From: Moesziomyces globuligerus
Taxonomy: Eukaryota > Basidiomycota > Ustilaginomycetes > Ustilaginales > Ustilaginaceae
Direction: 5' to 3'
DNA length: 64,000 bases
NCBI GenBank assembly: GCA_030849465.1
Contig: JARVLF010000017.1
Span: 1-64,000 of the forward strand
This document shows, one piece after another, positions 17,599 through 27,236 of this stretch. The translations under genes and the position numbers were made by a program. Under the pieces are notes generated by a model. It worked only from the letters and a program-made list of their open reading frames with translations. It was not told the origin of the DNA and did not search any database. Every line of letters begins with the position of its first letter. Position 1 is the stretch's first letter.

Positions 17599-17883
17599 GT
17601 TGATGGCCGCCGGGGGTGATGATGGTGGTGGTAGGAAAGCAGGAATAGATCACTCGCGCGCCCGAAGAAGTGCGCAACGCCCGCCCGGCGCACGGGCTGA
17701 ACGCTTTGTGATTGGCATGCAACAAGATGAAGTCGCGGAAGCTTATTTGGACCGGGGGAATTCCCACGGAAATCCCCCCAACGCGCTCGCTCCCGGCTAC
17801 CGCTGGAGGCTCCCGGGTTTCCCCCCGGCCATGCCCCAGGCTACCCGGGTGGTCCAGGATCCCGGGGGCCCACCAATCGTACA

Positions 17884-18760
17884 TCACACCCATTCCCCGG
17901 CCCGCAGGGATTCCAACTTGGCCATCACCCGCATACCGGTCCTGCCCCACGGCGATAGCGCCGGCCATGCGTATGACCGCCGCGGCGCCTGCCGCAGTCC
18001 ACTGTGCGCGACCCACTGCCTGGCCGGTCCTGACCAGGAACCCCTGTCCGAGCCGCTCAACGTCGAGCTGCCCCGGTGCACCCGCCCAGGTGCCGCGCTA
18101 GTCCTGCGGCGGCCGGGAGTCCGGGGAACGTCCCGGGGACCGGGCGTACGTGCGAGCCACCCGGGAGCCCGGGCCCGCCTTCCTCTCCTCCCCTCACGCG
18201 CCGCGGTCACGGAATACCCCGCCGCCTCGCCTGGCGACAGCTCCTCCGCGGTGAACCTGTCAAAGAAGGGGGCCGGGCTCGAGCGATCGCCTCGTGGGCG
18301 CCACTCCACACCTGCCTCCGAGGAAAAAGAACCGCCGCAACCTCCGGCCCCACCCGGAACGCGTCCGGGTGGCCTCCAGCCCGCGCCGGCGGGCTCATCT
18401 CGCCACCAATGCGTCGTCCGGCCCCTCCAGCCGGCCCCCGGCGCGTCCGGTTTCCCGGGCGGGTCCCGCCAGGCAACCTGCGACCCCCAGGGCCCCCCCC
18501 GGGTGCGGGTAGCGACGCATGCCGCCCCCGGACCAACCGCGCGCGCGCGCCCTCAGTCTTGGCGGGTGCCGTACCCCCACCACCCGCGCGATGATCTATC
18601 CAGGTCCCCCCCGGGCCAAACCCACCGGTCGGCGACGCGAGCCGCCCACGCCAGCCCGGCGCACCGCTCCTGGTTCCTGGAAAGGATCCGGAAGACCGGT
18701 AGCGTCGCCGGCCTCCATGCGCCCGCACCGACAGGCGCAGAGACTGCGCCCTCCCGGAGG
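17884..18760 (-). pseudogene. Decayed second copy of the antisense retroelement gene
   Basis: Fragments in different minus frames match the 483-aa protein. RFTAEELSPGEAAGYS corresponds to GFSAEDLSPALAAEYP. MEAGDATGLPDPFQEP, encoded near 18,690-18,730, corresponds to MEAGNSAGLPDPVPDP. No continuous frame remains. It may be an older copy from a nested or recombined related element. Confidence 0.55.
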
Positions 18761-18769
18761 GGGGGGTAA
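18752..18769 (+). other. Polypurine tract of the retroelement
   Basis: A purine run (GGAGG followed by a long G tract, then TAA) ends exactly where TGTTACGG of the LTR begins. This is the usual priming site for plus-strand synthesis and fixes the element's orientation as plus. Confidence 0.75.
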
Positions 18770-19079
18770 TGTTACGGTGGCACGACCGCGCGCTCGGATC
18801 CGAGACCCGAGGGCCCGGATCCAAACAGCCGGGTGGCCCCGGACTGCGGTAATGGACTCCCGGGCCTCCAGGAGGGCCGGGAGCTTCCACAAACATCCTC
18901 ACTCCCTTCGTCGATTGTACTCTAAGTTGCACTAGTTGCTTCCCGGAATACCAGACCGTACAGACTGTGCACCCGCGCCTACCTGCGACACCCGGATACC
19001 ATCCCGGATCCTGCCGCCCCCGGCCTCCTCCCTGCTCACCCGCAATCCCTGGAGGTTCCCAGACCCCGTGGGCATAACA
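18770..19079 (+). repeat. 3' LTR of the gypsy element, ~310 bp
   Basis: Starts TGTTACGGTGGC and ends GGGCATAACA, giving 5-bp perfect terminal inverted repeats (TGTTA/TAACA) and the canonical TG...CA ends. It is directly preceded by the polypurine tract. No 5' LTR exists in the window to compare with, so the right border is inferred from the inverted repeat only. Confidence 0.65.
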
Positions 19080-19080
19080 G

Positions 19081-19410
19081 GTCCGTAGACAACCCCCGTC
19101 GGGCGAGCGTGAGAAGAAGTCTGTCGGTCGCGCCTGGTTGCGCTGCCGGGAGTGTTGCGCTCTCGGCCGGAAGGGCGCGACCGCGTACTGCTGGTCGGAC
19201 GGAGCTGGGGGTCCTGACAGGCACGGTACTACTATTGCTATAGAGCGACAGAAGTAATACATGCGACGGGGTCCGTAGACAACCCCCGTCGGGCAGGCGT
19301 GAGAAGAAGTCTGTCGGTCGCGCCTGGTTGCGCCGCCGGGAGCGTTGCGCTCTTGGCCGGGAGGGCGCAACCGCGTACTGCGGGTCGGACGGAGCTGGGG
19401 GTCCTGACAG
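19081..19410. repeat. Two 140-bp direct repeats separated by 50 bp
   Basis: 19,081-19,220 and 19,271-19,410 both begin GTCCGTAGACAACCCCCGTC and end GGGGGTCCTGACAG, with only scattered substitutions. On the minus strand each begins TGTCAGGACCCCC, a start typical of many LTRs, so they may be LTR remnants of another element. The 50-bp spacer carries no gene. Confidence 0.8.
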
Positions 19411-19964
19411 ATATATTAGCAATGTTGGGAATGAATGATGTAGCCCAAGTCTTGTGCATGGCGTGGATCAAACGTTGCACTGCCACAAACATTGCAGCTT
19501 GGTTCATTTGGAGGGAATTTGTTGCCGGTGCTGGCAATACGTCCAAGATCCCAGCCAGGAATTAGCAAGTGGTAAGTGCTTCCTGACGCCAGCAATTCCT
19601 TGCTGCTGACAAAAAGAAAGGACCGTCTTCCAACAGTCTCACTCAATTCCGGCCCATGTGCCACGCTGTCAAATGCTCTCTATTGCATGCTCAAATGAAA
19701 GGAAAGTAGCCAAATCTGTCATCTATGGTGTCACACTTTCCAGTAGAAGGACCCTCTTCCAGATGGGGACGCAAGGATTTTTGGCAACGGCTGGGGCAGC
19801 GCTTGTCTCGGACAGAATCCCGGATTTCGGGAAAAGTTCCAGGAGGCAATTTCCGTTCGTGCATTCTTCTTGCGTGGACCCTGTCGAGGCTACTGGCTTC
19901 TGCCTCCATCTCATCTCGCCGCAATCTATTAGATCGTCCAGTGCGAGTTCGCCGGCTCGCCGCG
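19411..19964. other. Boundary between repeats and core chromosome; leader of TTL gene
   Basis: From 19,411 repeat signatures stop and sequence becomes single-copy in character. The frame of the TTL gene is open upstream to 19,725, but that part reads as low-quality Arg/Ser text, so I treat it as 5' leader. No other gene seen. Confidence 0.5.
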
Positions 19965-21572
19965 ATGACATCCAGTCCGTCCTCTTTGCCAAAGTTTGGC
20001 ACCAAGACAGCTTTTGTCTCGTTTCCCGACGCCGACTACACGCAGGCCGCCGCGCTTCGAGCCGCTCGCAAAGTGCTCGCGCCTCAAGGCTGGAGCGTTG
20101 AGGCCGGCAACGCCACCAACTCGACCAGCACATGCGGCGAGGTCCAGTGTGACGACGCATCAAGCGTACCGTCGGGCAAAGATCTGTATCTGGCGGACTA
20201 TGACCTTCTCCCTTTCGAAGATCTGCTGTCTGGGCCGTCGTCGGCGGCAAAGGGCAAACAGCCGCAGTGCTCGAGCTACGTGATCCGCAAGGCGCTCATC
20301 CGCAAGCACTATCTGGCCTCGGCACTCAACACGTATGCGGTCAAGCTGCCGTCAGGCGACGAGGCACGACGATTCCGCTCCTGTACACCTATGACGTGGC
20401 ATTTGGACATTCAGTTCGCCGACGAGCTCGACGAGCTGCTCATGGATGACCTTTACGACCTCGCCGAGCTGCTGGAACAAAATCAGAGCGCGCTGGACGA
20501 AGAGAGAGAGGACGAGGTCAAATGGTTCATCCTCAAACCAGGCATGGCGGATCGTGGCAATGGCATCCGCATCTTCAGCACGCTCGACCAGCTTCAGACC
20601 ATCTTTGAAGAATTCGAACCGAAATCTGACGAGGAGGACGACGAAGACGAAGGATCAGACGAGAACGAAGACGATGTCGATGAGGCCGAACCTCCGAGCA
20701 ACGGGGGCATGTATCCGGGCAAGGACACCTCGGTCATGGCGAGCCAGCTGCGCCACTTTGTCATCCAAGAATACATCCGGTCGCCGCTCCTCATCGACCC
20801 CGTTCGGGCCCCCGAAGGCGACTCTCTTGCCGGCCGGATCACGCAACAGCTTTCTTTGGCCCCGAAGCACGATTCGAGCGCACGTAAGTTCCACCTTCGC
20901 GCCTACGTGCTTTGCGTTGGTGGTGTCGCTGTCTACTTGCACGACGAGATGCTCGCGTTGTTTGCGCCTCTCGCGTTCTCGGCCCCCTCATCCGAGACGG
21001 TGCGTGATCTGCGATGCCACCTCACCAACACGTGCCTGCAGGAGGACGGCTCGTTAGCGGTAGGCAACGACGCACGACCCAAGGAGGAGAATGTCTTTCT
21101 GTGGTCTGATCTGGCTGGATCAGCGATGAAGAATCCCACGCATGATGGAAGCGATGCCACCTTGTCCGCAGCCACGGTGGATCAGGTGCGCGTTAAGGCT
21201 TCCGAGGTCATCGGTGCCTGCTTCCAGGCGGCGGCCAAGGCCGGCAGCATCCACTGGCAGATGTGGCCCAACGCCTTCGAGGTCTTCGGTGTCGATCTGC
21301 TCGTCGGCTACGATGACGATGGCCTCGAGGCAGAGCAAGGGCGCGAGCTCAATGTGTGGCTCCTCGAAGTGAACGCGCAGCCGGACTTCGCCCAGACCGG
21401 CGCCAGGCTGAGCGCCGTGATCGACCGCCTCTTTGAGCGGGTCTGCGAGATTGCCGTTGTTCCCTACCATTCCGAGAGCTCTCATGATGAAGCCCTGGAC
21501 TCGTGGAAGGTCGGCGAGTCGCGCGACGGAACGACGCTCTGTTTCCGCGAAGACCTTGGCCGCGGCCTCTAG
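19965..21572 (+). CDS. Tubulin-tyrosine-ligase (TTL) domain protein
   Basis: 535 aa from the ATG at 19,965, chosen because convincing sequence (MTSSPSSLPKFGTKTAFVSF) starts there. The family has an ATP-grasp fold that joins amino acids to protein C-termini. Visible blocks are WFILKPGMADRGNGIRIF (ATP-grasp, about 187-205), RHFVIQEYIRSPLL, FHLRAYVLCVGG and a DLRCHLTNTCLQ block, then LLEVNAQPDF near 465, which carries the metal-binding Glu/Asn. An acidic low-complexity insertion (SDEEDDEDEGSDENEDD) interrupts the domain at about 225-245. The yeast relative Pby1 is P-body associated and has an extra SurE-like domain not seen here, so the substrate is open. Confidence 0.88.
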   Translation: MTSSPSSLPKFGTKTAFVSFPDADYTQAAALRAARKVLAPQGWSVEAGNATNSTSTCGEVQCDDASSVPSGKDLYLADYDLLPFEDLLSGPSSAAKGKQPQCSSYVIRKALIRKHYLASALNTYAVKLPSGDEARRFRSCTPMTWHLDIQFADELDELLMDDLYDLAELLEQNQSALDEEREDEVKWFILKPGMADRGNGIRIFSTLDQLQTIFEEFEPKSDEEDDEDEGSDENEDDVDEAEPPSNGGMYPGKDTSVMASQLRHFVIQEYIRSPLLIDPVRAPEGDSLAGRITQQLSLAPKHDSSARKFHLRAYVLCVGGVAVYLHDEMLALFAPLAFSAPSSETVRDLRCHLTNTCLQEDGSLAVGNDARPKEENVFLWSDLAGSAMKNPTHDGSDATLSAATVDQVRVKASEVIGACFQAAAKAGSIHWQMWPNAFEVFGVDLLVGYDDDGLEAEQGRELNVWLLEVNAQPDFAQTGARLSAVIDRLFERVCEIAVVPYHSESSHDEALDSWKVGESRDGTTLCFREDLGRGL

Positions 21573-22601
21573 CGGCGTCCGCTCATTCGACCTTGCAGCG
21601 TACGTTGCCATGTCAAATGTATAGATCTGCCGATTCGCAAGAGCAGACCAGTGTGTGCGGTCCGTGGTCGGCGAAAGCCGATGTTAAACTGGCTTCTGAG
21701 GTGGGTCCCCGCGCCCTGTCGCAACCCCAACTTTCGCGCGACCCAGCGGCCATGAAAGCCAAGTCTGCGTGTGTATCTGTACCAAAAGCTGCAGGCGAGT
21801 GTGAGTTTTGAGTTGGGCTTCGAATGAATTTTCGCCATTTCTTCCGTTTCCACGAGCCTTTTTTTTTTTTTCTTTCTCGGTCACAGACTCGCATGCAGCG
21901 GCAGCGCTGGCTCGGCTAGCGAGGCGGGTCTGCCTTTGGCACTGCAATCGATTGGCTGGCCTGAGCTCGCTCCCCCTCATGGAGACGCACAGACGCCAGG
22001 AATTTCGACGACGCGTGTGTGTCTGCGTGTGCGGGTGCGTGTGCGGGTGCGTGTGCCTTGGGCTTTCCCGCTCGGCTCGGCTCGCTCTTCCGCGTCGCAA
22101 CGTCTAGCTGCTCGCCCCAAGGAACAGAGCGTGGGCGGGCGGCAGTGCCCATTTTGCGATTTGTGGCTCGCTGCGTGGCTTGACCATGCTGCTGCCCAGG
22201 CGGCGTTGTCGTTGTGAATCAGCGCGAACGAGATGCGTGCCGAGCGCGCCAAGGTGGGTGAATGGTGTGACTGCGACAAGGATCGCAAACCAGCGATGCC
22301 CATCACAGCGTGCCTTCTGCACTCCATCATTGCTTGCTCGCCCCCTCCGATCCATCGTCCCGCAGCCTTGCTGGATCCACACTGTCAAACCGAGGCGCAC
22401 GCAACTACCCTCGTTCATACCACGCCTCGTCCCTCTGCGAGTCCGGACGTGTCCACATCTTCTTCGGCCAACTTACCGATTCGGCTTCCATCGGCTCATC
22501 CGCAGCTCAGCCCTCACGCCGTCGCGAGCAATTGAGACTTGTCTGGATGCCGCACGTTGCTGCCGCGCTCTCGTTCGCCCTCCACCGTCTCTAGCTCCTA
22601 A
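21573..22601. other. Intergenic region with GT-rich microsatellite
   Basis: Holds an irregular (GTGTGCGG)-type run at about 22,014-22,060, a T13 run near 21,860, and the pyrimidine-rich leader of the acyltransferase gene. No gene supported. Confidence 0.5.
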
Positions 22602-25600
22602 ATGACCGGTACTTCCGACATCTCCTCCGCAGCCTCTCGTGACCGTGCTGCGAATACAGCCGCTTCCGCTCCGACACCGACGACGAGTCGTGCATCAGCT
22701 CCACAAGCATCGGCACCGCCGCAACCGCCCGCCATCGACACCGATCCCGCGCGCCTGCCGAGCAACGACCCCGTTCAGCGCCATCCAGACACCACCATTG
22801 CCGAGGGCATCGCCGCCGAGCTCGGCTCCAAGCAGAAGGAATACCAGCGCAAGGCCAAACATCTCTCGCTCGTCACCCGCCCGGAGCTCGTCCCGCACGC
22901 GCGTCCCGGAGACTCGGCCAGCTTCCAAGCCGTGCTCAAAGACTTTGACCGTCTGCTCAGGTCCCTCCCCCTCCCTCTCCATCGCCTCGTGCCCACCATC
23001 GTTGCCCGCCTCATCTGCCGCGTCTTTCGGTCTCAGAACATCATGGCGTCCAACATCGCATTCGACATTGCGCTTTTCTTTTGGCGCATCATCATCAACC
23101 TCTTCTTCCGCGAGATCCGTCCGCGTTCGGCATGGAGGGTCCCGCGCGAGGGTCCGGTCATCTTCGTAGCAGCGCCCCACCACAATCAGTTCCTCGACCC
23201 GCTCCTGCTCGCCTCCGAGGTGCGTCGCGCGTCTGGTCGCAGAGTCGCTTTCCTCATCGCCGAAAAGAGCATCAAGCGTCGCTTCATCGGTGCCGCTGCC
23301 CGTATCATGCAGTCCATCCCCGTCGCCAGGGCTGCCGATAGCGCAAAGAAGGGAAAAGGCATCGTCTCGCTTCATCCCTCTGGCGACTCGCTCTTGCTCA
23401 AGGGTCACGGCACCGCCTTCAAGTCGCAGCTCCAACCCAAGGGCCAGATCATGCTGCCAAAGGCATGCGGCCATGCTACCTTCGAGGTCGTCGAGGTCAT
23501 CAGCGACACCGAGGTCAAGATCAAGAAGGAGATCAAGGACGCGCGCGCTCTCGACATGCTGCGCGGCAAGGTGCCCCAGCCGGATGCGTCCAAGCAGGAT
23601 AAAAAGTCGCTCAAGGCGGCTGCCAGGGCGTTGGACAAGGTCGAAGAAGATCTTGAGGATGGCGTGGGTTGCAAGTACTCGTGCCTCCCCTTTGTCGACC
23701 AGACCCAGATGTACGCCAAGGTGTACGAAAAGCTCGCCGAGGGCGGCTGCCTTGGCATCTTCCCCGAGGGCGGCAGCCACGACCGAACCGACCTTCTGCC
23801 GCTCAAGGCGGGCGTCGTCATCATGGCCCTCGGCGCCATGTCGGCCAACCGCGATCTGAACGTGCGCATCGTGCCCGTCGGTCTGTCGTACTTCCACCCG
23901 CACAAGTTCCGCAGTCGTGCGGTGGTCGAGTTTGGCTCGCCCATCGATGTCCCGCGCGAGCTTGTCGGTCTGTTTGATGAGGGTGGAGAGGGCAAGCGCA
24001 AGGCGGTCGGCGAGATGATGGACATTGTCTACGACGGGCTCAAGGGCGTCACGCTCCGGGCGCCCGACTTCGAGACGCTCATGGTGGTCCAGGCGGGCCG
24101 CCGTCTGTACCGTGCGCCGGGTCAGTCGCTCAGCTTGGGCCAGACGGTGGAGCTGAACCGCAAATTCATCGTGGGCTATCTGCAGTTCAAGGACGAGCCG
24201 CGCGTGGTGCGGCTGCGCGACGAGATCCTGCAGTACAACAAGAAGCTGCGTTACGCGGGCCTGCGCGACCACCAGGTGGAGCGTGCCACGCGGGCCGGCT
24301 GGCGCAGCTTGGGCCTGCTGGCGTACCGTCTGGGACTGCTTGGGCTGTGGGGCGGGCTTGCGCTGCCAGGAGCAGTGCTCAACTCGCCGATCATTGTTCT
24401 GGCCAAGATCATCAGCCACAAAAAAGCCAAGGAGGCGCTGGCGGCGTCGCAGGTCAAGGTGGCTGGGCGTGACGTGCTGGCGACGTGGAAGGTGCTGGTG
24501 TCGCTCGGCGTGGCGCCCATCCTGTACTCGCTCTATGCGGCGCTGGCGACGTTGCTGGCGCACCGCTACGAGCTGTCGGCGCGCACACGGGCGCTGATGC
24601 CGCTGTACACGCTGCTGGTGTTGCCGACCATGTCGTACTCGGCGCTCAAATTTGCCGAGGTCGGGATCGACATCTACAAGTCGCTGCCGCCGCTGTTTGT
24701 GTCGCTGATTCCGGGCAACCACAAGGTGATCTTGGATCTGCAGCAGACGCGTGCCAAGATCAGCTCCGACATGCATGCGCTCATCGACGAGCTCGCGCCG
24801 CAGGTTTGGGAGGACTTTGCGGAGAACCGGGTGCTGCCGAACGCGGCGGCGCCGCCAGCGCCCGAGCGGGATGCGCTCGTGTGGAAGCAGAAGAACACGG
24901 CGGGCGGCGCGAGCAACGATGCGCTGAGCCATCCGCTGCAGTGGATGGACGAGCGGCTGTTCGGCTGGGGCCGTCGCCGCCGATCGTCGACGAGGCGCAC
25001 GATGACGGCCGAGGAGATCAAGAATCTGCGTAGCGCAAGCGCGACGCGCGACGGGGCCGCAGGCGACAGTCATGCCATTGACGAGACGGACGAGTCGCGT
25101 GGCGAGGACGAGGGCGAGGGCTCGTGGGGCGATGCATCCGAGGGCTCCAGCTACACCGACAGTGGCGAGGAGGACGAGGGGGACTACGAAGCGGTGTTCT
25201 CGATGCTCAACCCGCAGACGCTGATGAATGGGCTGCGCAGCACGGCGATGAGCCCGGCGACGCCCGGGTCGGGCGGCAGACGCAGCCGGACGCACTCGCG
25301 CTCGCGCAGCGGCAGCCGGGGTAGCGCGGGCGGGCTGGGCGAGACGTTTGCGGAGAAGCGCAATCGCAGCAACCAGGATCTGCGTGCGCTGATGCGCGAA
25401 GGCGGCGCCATGTCGCCGACGACGACGCGAGCAACGGGCATTCTGGACGGCGCAGGCAGCAGGGCGGGAAGGACTTCGGCGCTGCCGGCGAGCCTGGCTA
25501 CGACGAGCATCAGCAGCGGCAACGGGAGCGGCGTAGAGGGGGCTGCGACGGCGCGCAGGAATCGCACGCACTCGCTCTCAGAAGACGTGCACGTGGCGGA

Positions 25601-25823
25601 GCTCAAGAACGCAGGACCGGCGGCGAAGAAGCTTCCGTTCTCGGCGGCGTCGCAGGCGTTCGAGGCGCAGCATCAGGGGACTGCCAAGCAGGCCGGCGTG
25701 CTGCCCAAGCTGGAGGACATGGAGAGTGCCGAAAACACGCCGCCGGCCACGCCTATGCAGGAGGCAAAGAAGACACTTGCGCCGTCAATGACGACGTCGA
25801 CGGAGAAGAAGCAAGAGCAGTGA
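22602..25823 (+). CDS. Glycerol-3-phosphate/dihydroxyacetone-phosphate acyltransferase (Sct1/Gpt2-like)
   Basis: 1,073 aa. Catalyses the first acylation of glycerolipid synthesis, at the ER membrane. The acyltransferase HX4D motif is HHNQFLDP with H194 and D199. The FPEGGSHDRT block near 386-395 is the glycerol-phosphate-binding motif. A long insertion between them (about 250-365) is typical of fungal Sct1/Gpt2. Hydrophobic segments lie near 150-170, 590-620 and 630-700 (LGVAPILYSLYAALATLLA, LPTMSYSALKF). The C-terminal ~290 residues are Ser/Arg/acidic and disordered, a phosphoregulated tail in yeast relatives. A single exon with strong GC3 bias makes a 958-codon shadow frame on the other strand. 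Confidence 0.93.
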   Translation: MTGTSDISSAASRDRAANTAASAPTPTTSRASAPQASAPPQPPAIDTDPARLPSNDPVQRHPDTTIAEGIAAELGSKQKEYQRKAKHLSLVTRPELVPHARPGDSASFQAVLKDFDRLLRSLPLPLHRLVPTIVARLICRVFRSQNIMASNIAFDIALFFWRIIINLFFREIRPRSAWRVPREGPVIFVAAPHHNQFLDPLLLASEVRRASGRRVAFLIAEKSIKRRFIGAAARIMQSIPVARAADSAKKGKGIVSLHPSGDSLLLKGHGTAFKSQLQPKGQIMLPKACGHATFEVVEVISDTEVKIKKEIKDARALDMLRGKVPQPDASKQDKKSLKAAARALDKVEEDLEDGVGCKYSCLPFVDQTQMYAKVYEKLAEGGCLGIFPEGGSHDRTDLLPLKAGVVIMALGAMSANRDLNVRIVPVGLSYFHPHKFRSRAVVEFGSPIDVPRELVGLFDEGGEGKRKAVGEMMDIVYDGLKGVTLRAPDFETLMVVQAGRRLYRAPGQSLSLGQTVELNRKFIVGYLQFKDEPRVVRLRDEILQYNKKLRYAGLRDHQVERATRAGWRSLGLLAYRLGLLGLWGGLALPGAVLNSPIIVLAKIISHKKAKEALAASQVKVAGRDVLATWKVLVSLGVAPILYSLYAALATLLAHRYELSARTRALMPLYTLLVLPTMSYSALKFAEVGIDIYKSLPPLFVSLIPGNHKVILDLQQTRAKISSDMHALIDELAPQVWEDFAENRVLPNAAAPPAPERDALVWKQKNTAGGASNDALSHPLQWMDERLFGWGRRRRSSTRRTMTAEEIKNLRSASATRDGAAGDSHAIDETDESRGEDEGEGSWGDASEGSSYTDSGEEDEGDYEAVFSMLNPQTLMNGLRSTAMSPATPGSGGRRSRTHSRSRSGSRGSAGGLGETFAEKRNRSNQDLRALMREGGAMSPTTTRATGILDGAGSRAGRTSALPASLATTSISSGNGSGVEGAATARRNRTHSLSEDVHVAELKNAGPAAKKLPFSAASQAFEAQHQGTAKQAGVLPKLEDMESAENTPPATPMQEAKKTLAPSMTTSTEKKQEQ

Positions 25824-27236
25824 CGTGGAGGTCTCAGGGCGCCGGCCTCAATATTGGCAAGGGAAATGAATGATATGGTCGCACAAGGATCGTGGCCAAG
25901 GGTGTGTTGGGAGAGTGTGTGAGACTGGGTGGGGATCGGGCGCATCGGGCCTGAAGATGGATTCCGCTGATGTGGGGTTACGTCGAGCTGCAGGCGAGGA
26001 GATGGGAGGAGATGGATTCATTTACGCCATTGTGCGTGTGTGTGTGGATCTGCACGACGCGTTTAGGCGGAGGCGAGGCGCGGCCGTACAGTGAGGGCGT
26101 GGTGATAGGGTCAGGGCCAGGCCGGAAGGCGCGTTCCGGCCCGGCGCAGCATCGCAGCGATCAACATTGCAGCTTGCCCCTGCACAAGTTCGCACACTGT
26201 CCCCTTCCGCTGTGCCATCCTTGCCATTCACCCGTGCACAGATCGTCAATCGGATGAACCAAACCATATCATAAGGGGACGATTGCTGGAAGCTCGTCAA
26301 GGGATGGATTTCCGAGGTGCTCGGTGGGTGCTGTTGAGTGGCCTTAGCGAGACATGAGCTTCGTCGTAGGGCCGAGACAGGGCGATAGTTTAGAGATGGC
26401 CCTCGACAATCCCAGCAGTCCTTGGCAGCAGGACTCAGCGGCTGCACTCGTCATCGAGCCGAAGGTGCCGAGCTGCCACTATCTGCGTGCATGTGCAGAA
26501 GGAGGGCATGCGCGAACAGCGGCCTTTTGCAGCCTTTTTCCTGTCCCGTTTCGGATTTTTGTTCGGGCTCAGGGCCTCGGCTTTCATAACGCGCTCGCTG
26601 GCTGCGGTCCTCTACCTATGCGCAATTTCACAGTCCGCCAGCCAGTCGCCGTCTGGCCCCAGTGCGGTTTCCATCCTTTTTTTTCCTTCGACCTTGGAGA
26701 GCCTTTTTTGGGCGCGGCGCGACAGACGGCGGCATCGATCGCACTGCGGCTGGAACAGAGCAGAACTCAGAGCCAGGGTCGAAACGCCCAGCCGCGTCCG
26801 ACTCCGCCCAGACCATTACTCTCGCATAGTCACGAGCGATCCCATCACCCGTCAGCACAACGTGGCCTGCCCCTCAGCCTTGGCTCCACACCACCATCCG
26901 CTCTGCCCTTATCGCTCCCCCTCTCTGGCCCGCTCCTAATCCGCATCCCCTCCCCTTTGACGACGTCTGGATCCATACCACGCTGCCGAATCATACCAAC
27001 TCGCTTCCGGGACCACCTCGCACGCTCATAGGAAAAGCATCGCATCGTCTACACCGCGCCTTCACTCGCTGCTGGACCCGATCAACTACACCACGTCGTT
27101 TCTTGATCGCTGAATGTTGCCGCACTCGCAGAGATAACCACGACCCGCTCTCTATAGCCAAGCTTTTCGGCGCGCGACAAACAGGACGACATCCACACGC
27201 ACGCGCGCCCCCGCCGTGCTGCGCTACGAGACCGCC
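25824..27236. other. Long intergenic region / 5' leader
   Basis: 1.4 kb between the acyltransferase stop and the next ATG. It contains T-runs (about 26,678) and CT-rich stretches near 26,900, typical of a fungal promoter and leader. A 225-codon plus-strand frame (26,354-27,031) has no recognisable features and is not accepted as a gene. Confidence 0.5.

Noticed and set aside
15908..18769. 953-codon plus-strand frame in the retroelement
   Set aside because: It lies opposite a spliced, motif-bearing minus gene, is Arg/Pro/Gly-rich with no domain, and its length follows from very high GC at third positions.
18207..19370. 387-codon minus-strand frame over the LTR
   Set aside because: It runs across the LTR and the 140-bp repeats, and only fragments resemble the antisense gene in other frames, so it is chance openness in GC-rich DNA.
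22695..25571. 958-codon minus frame opposite the acyltransferase
   Set aside because: Shadow of codon bias; the plus strand carries unmistakable catalytic motifs.
26354..27031. 225-codon plus frame upstream of the NPF-rich gene
   Set aside because: Composition changes along it, no domain, and it covers CT-rich leader sequence.
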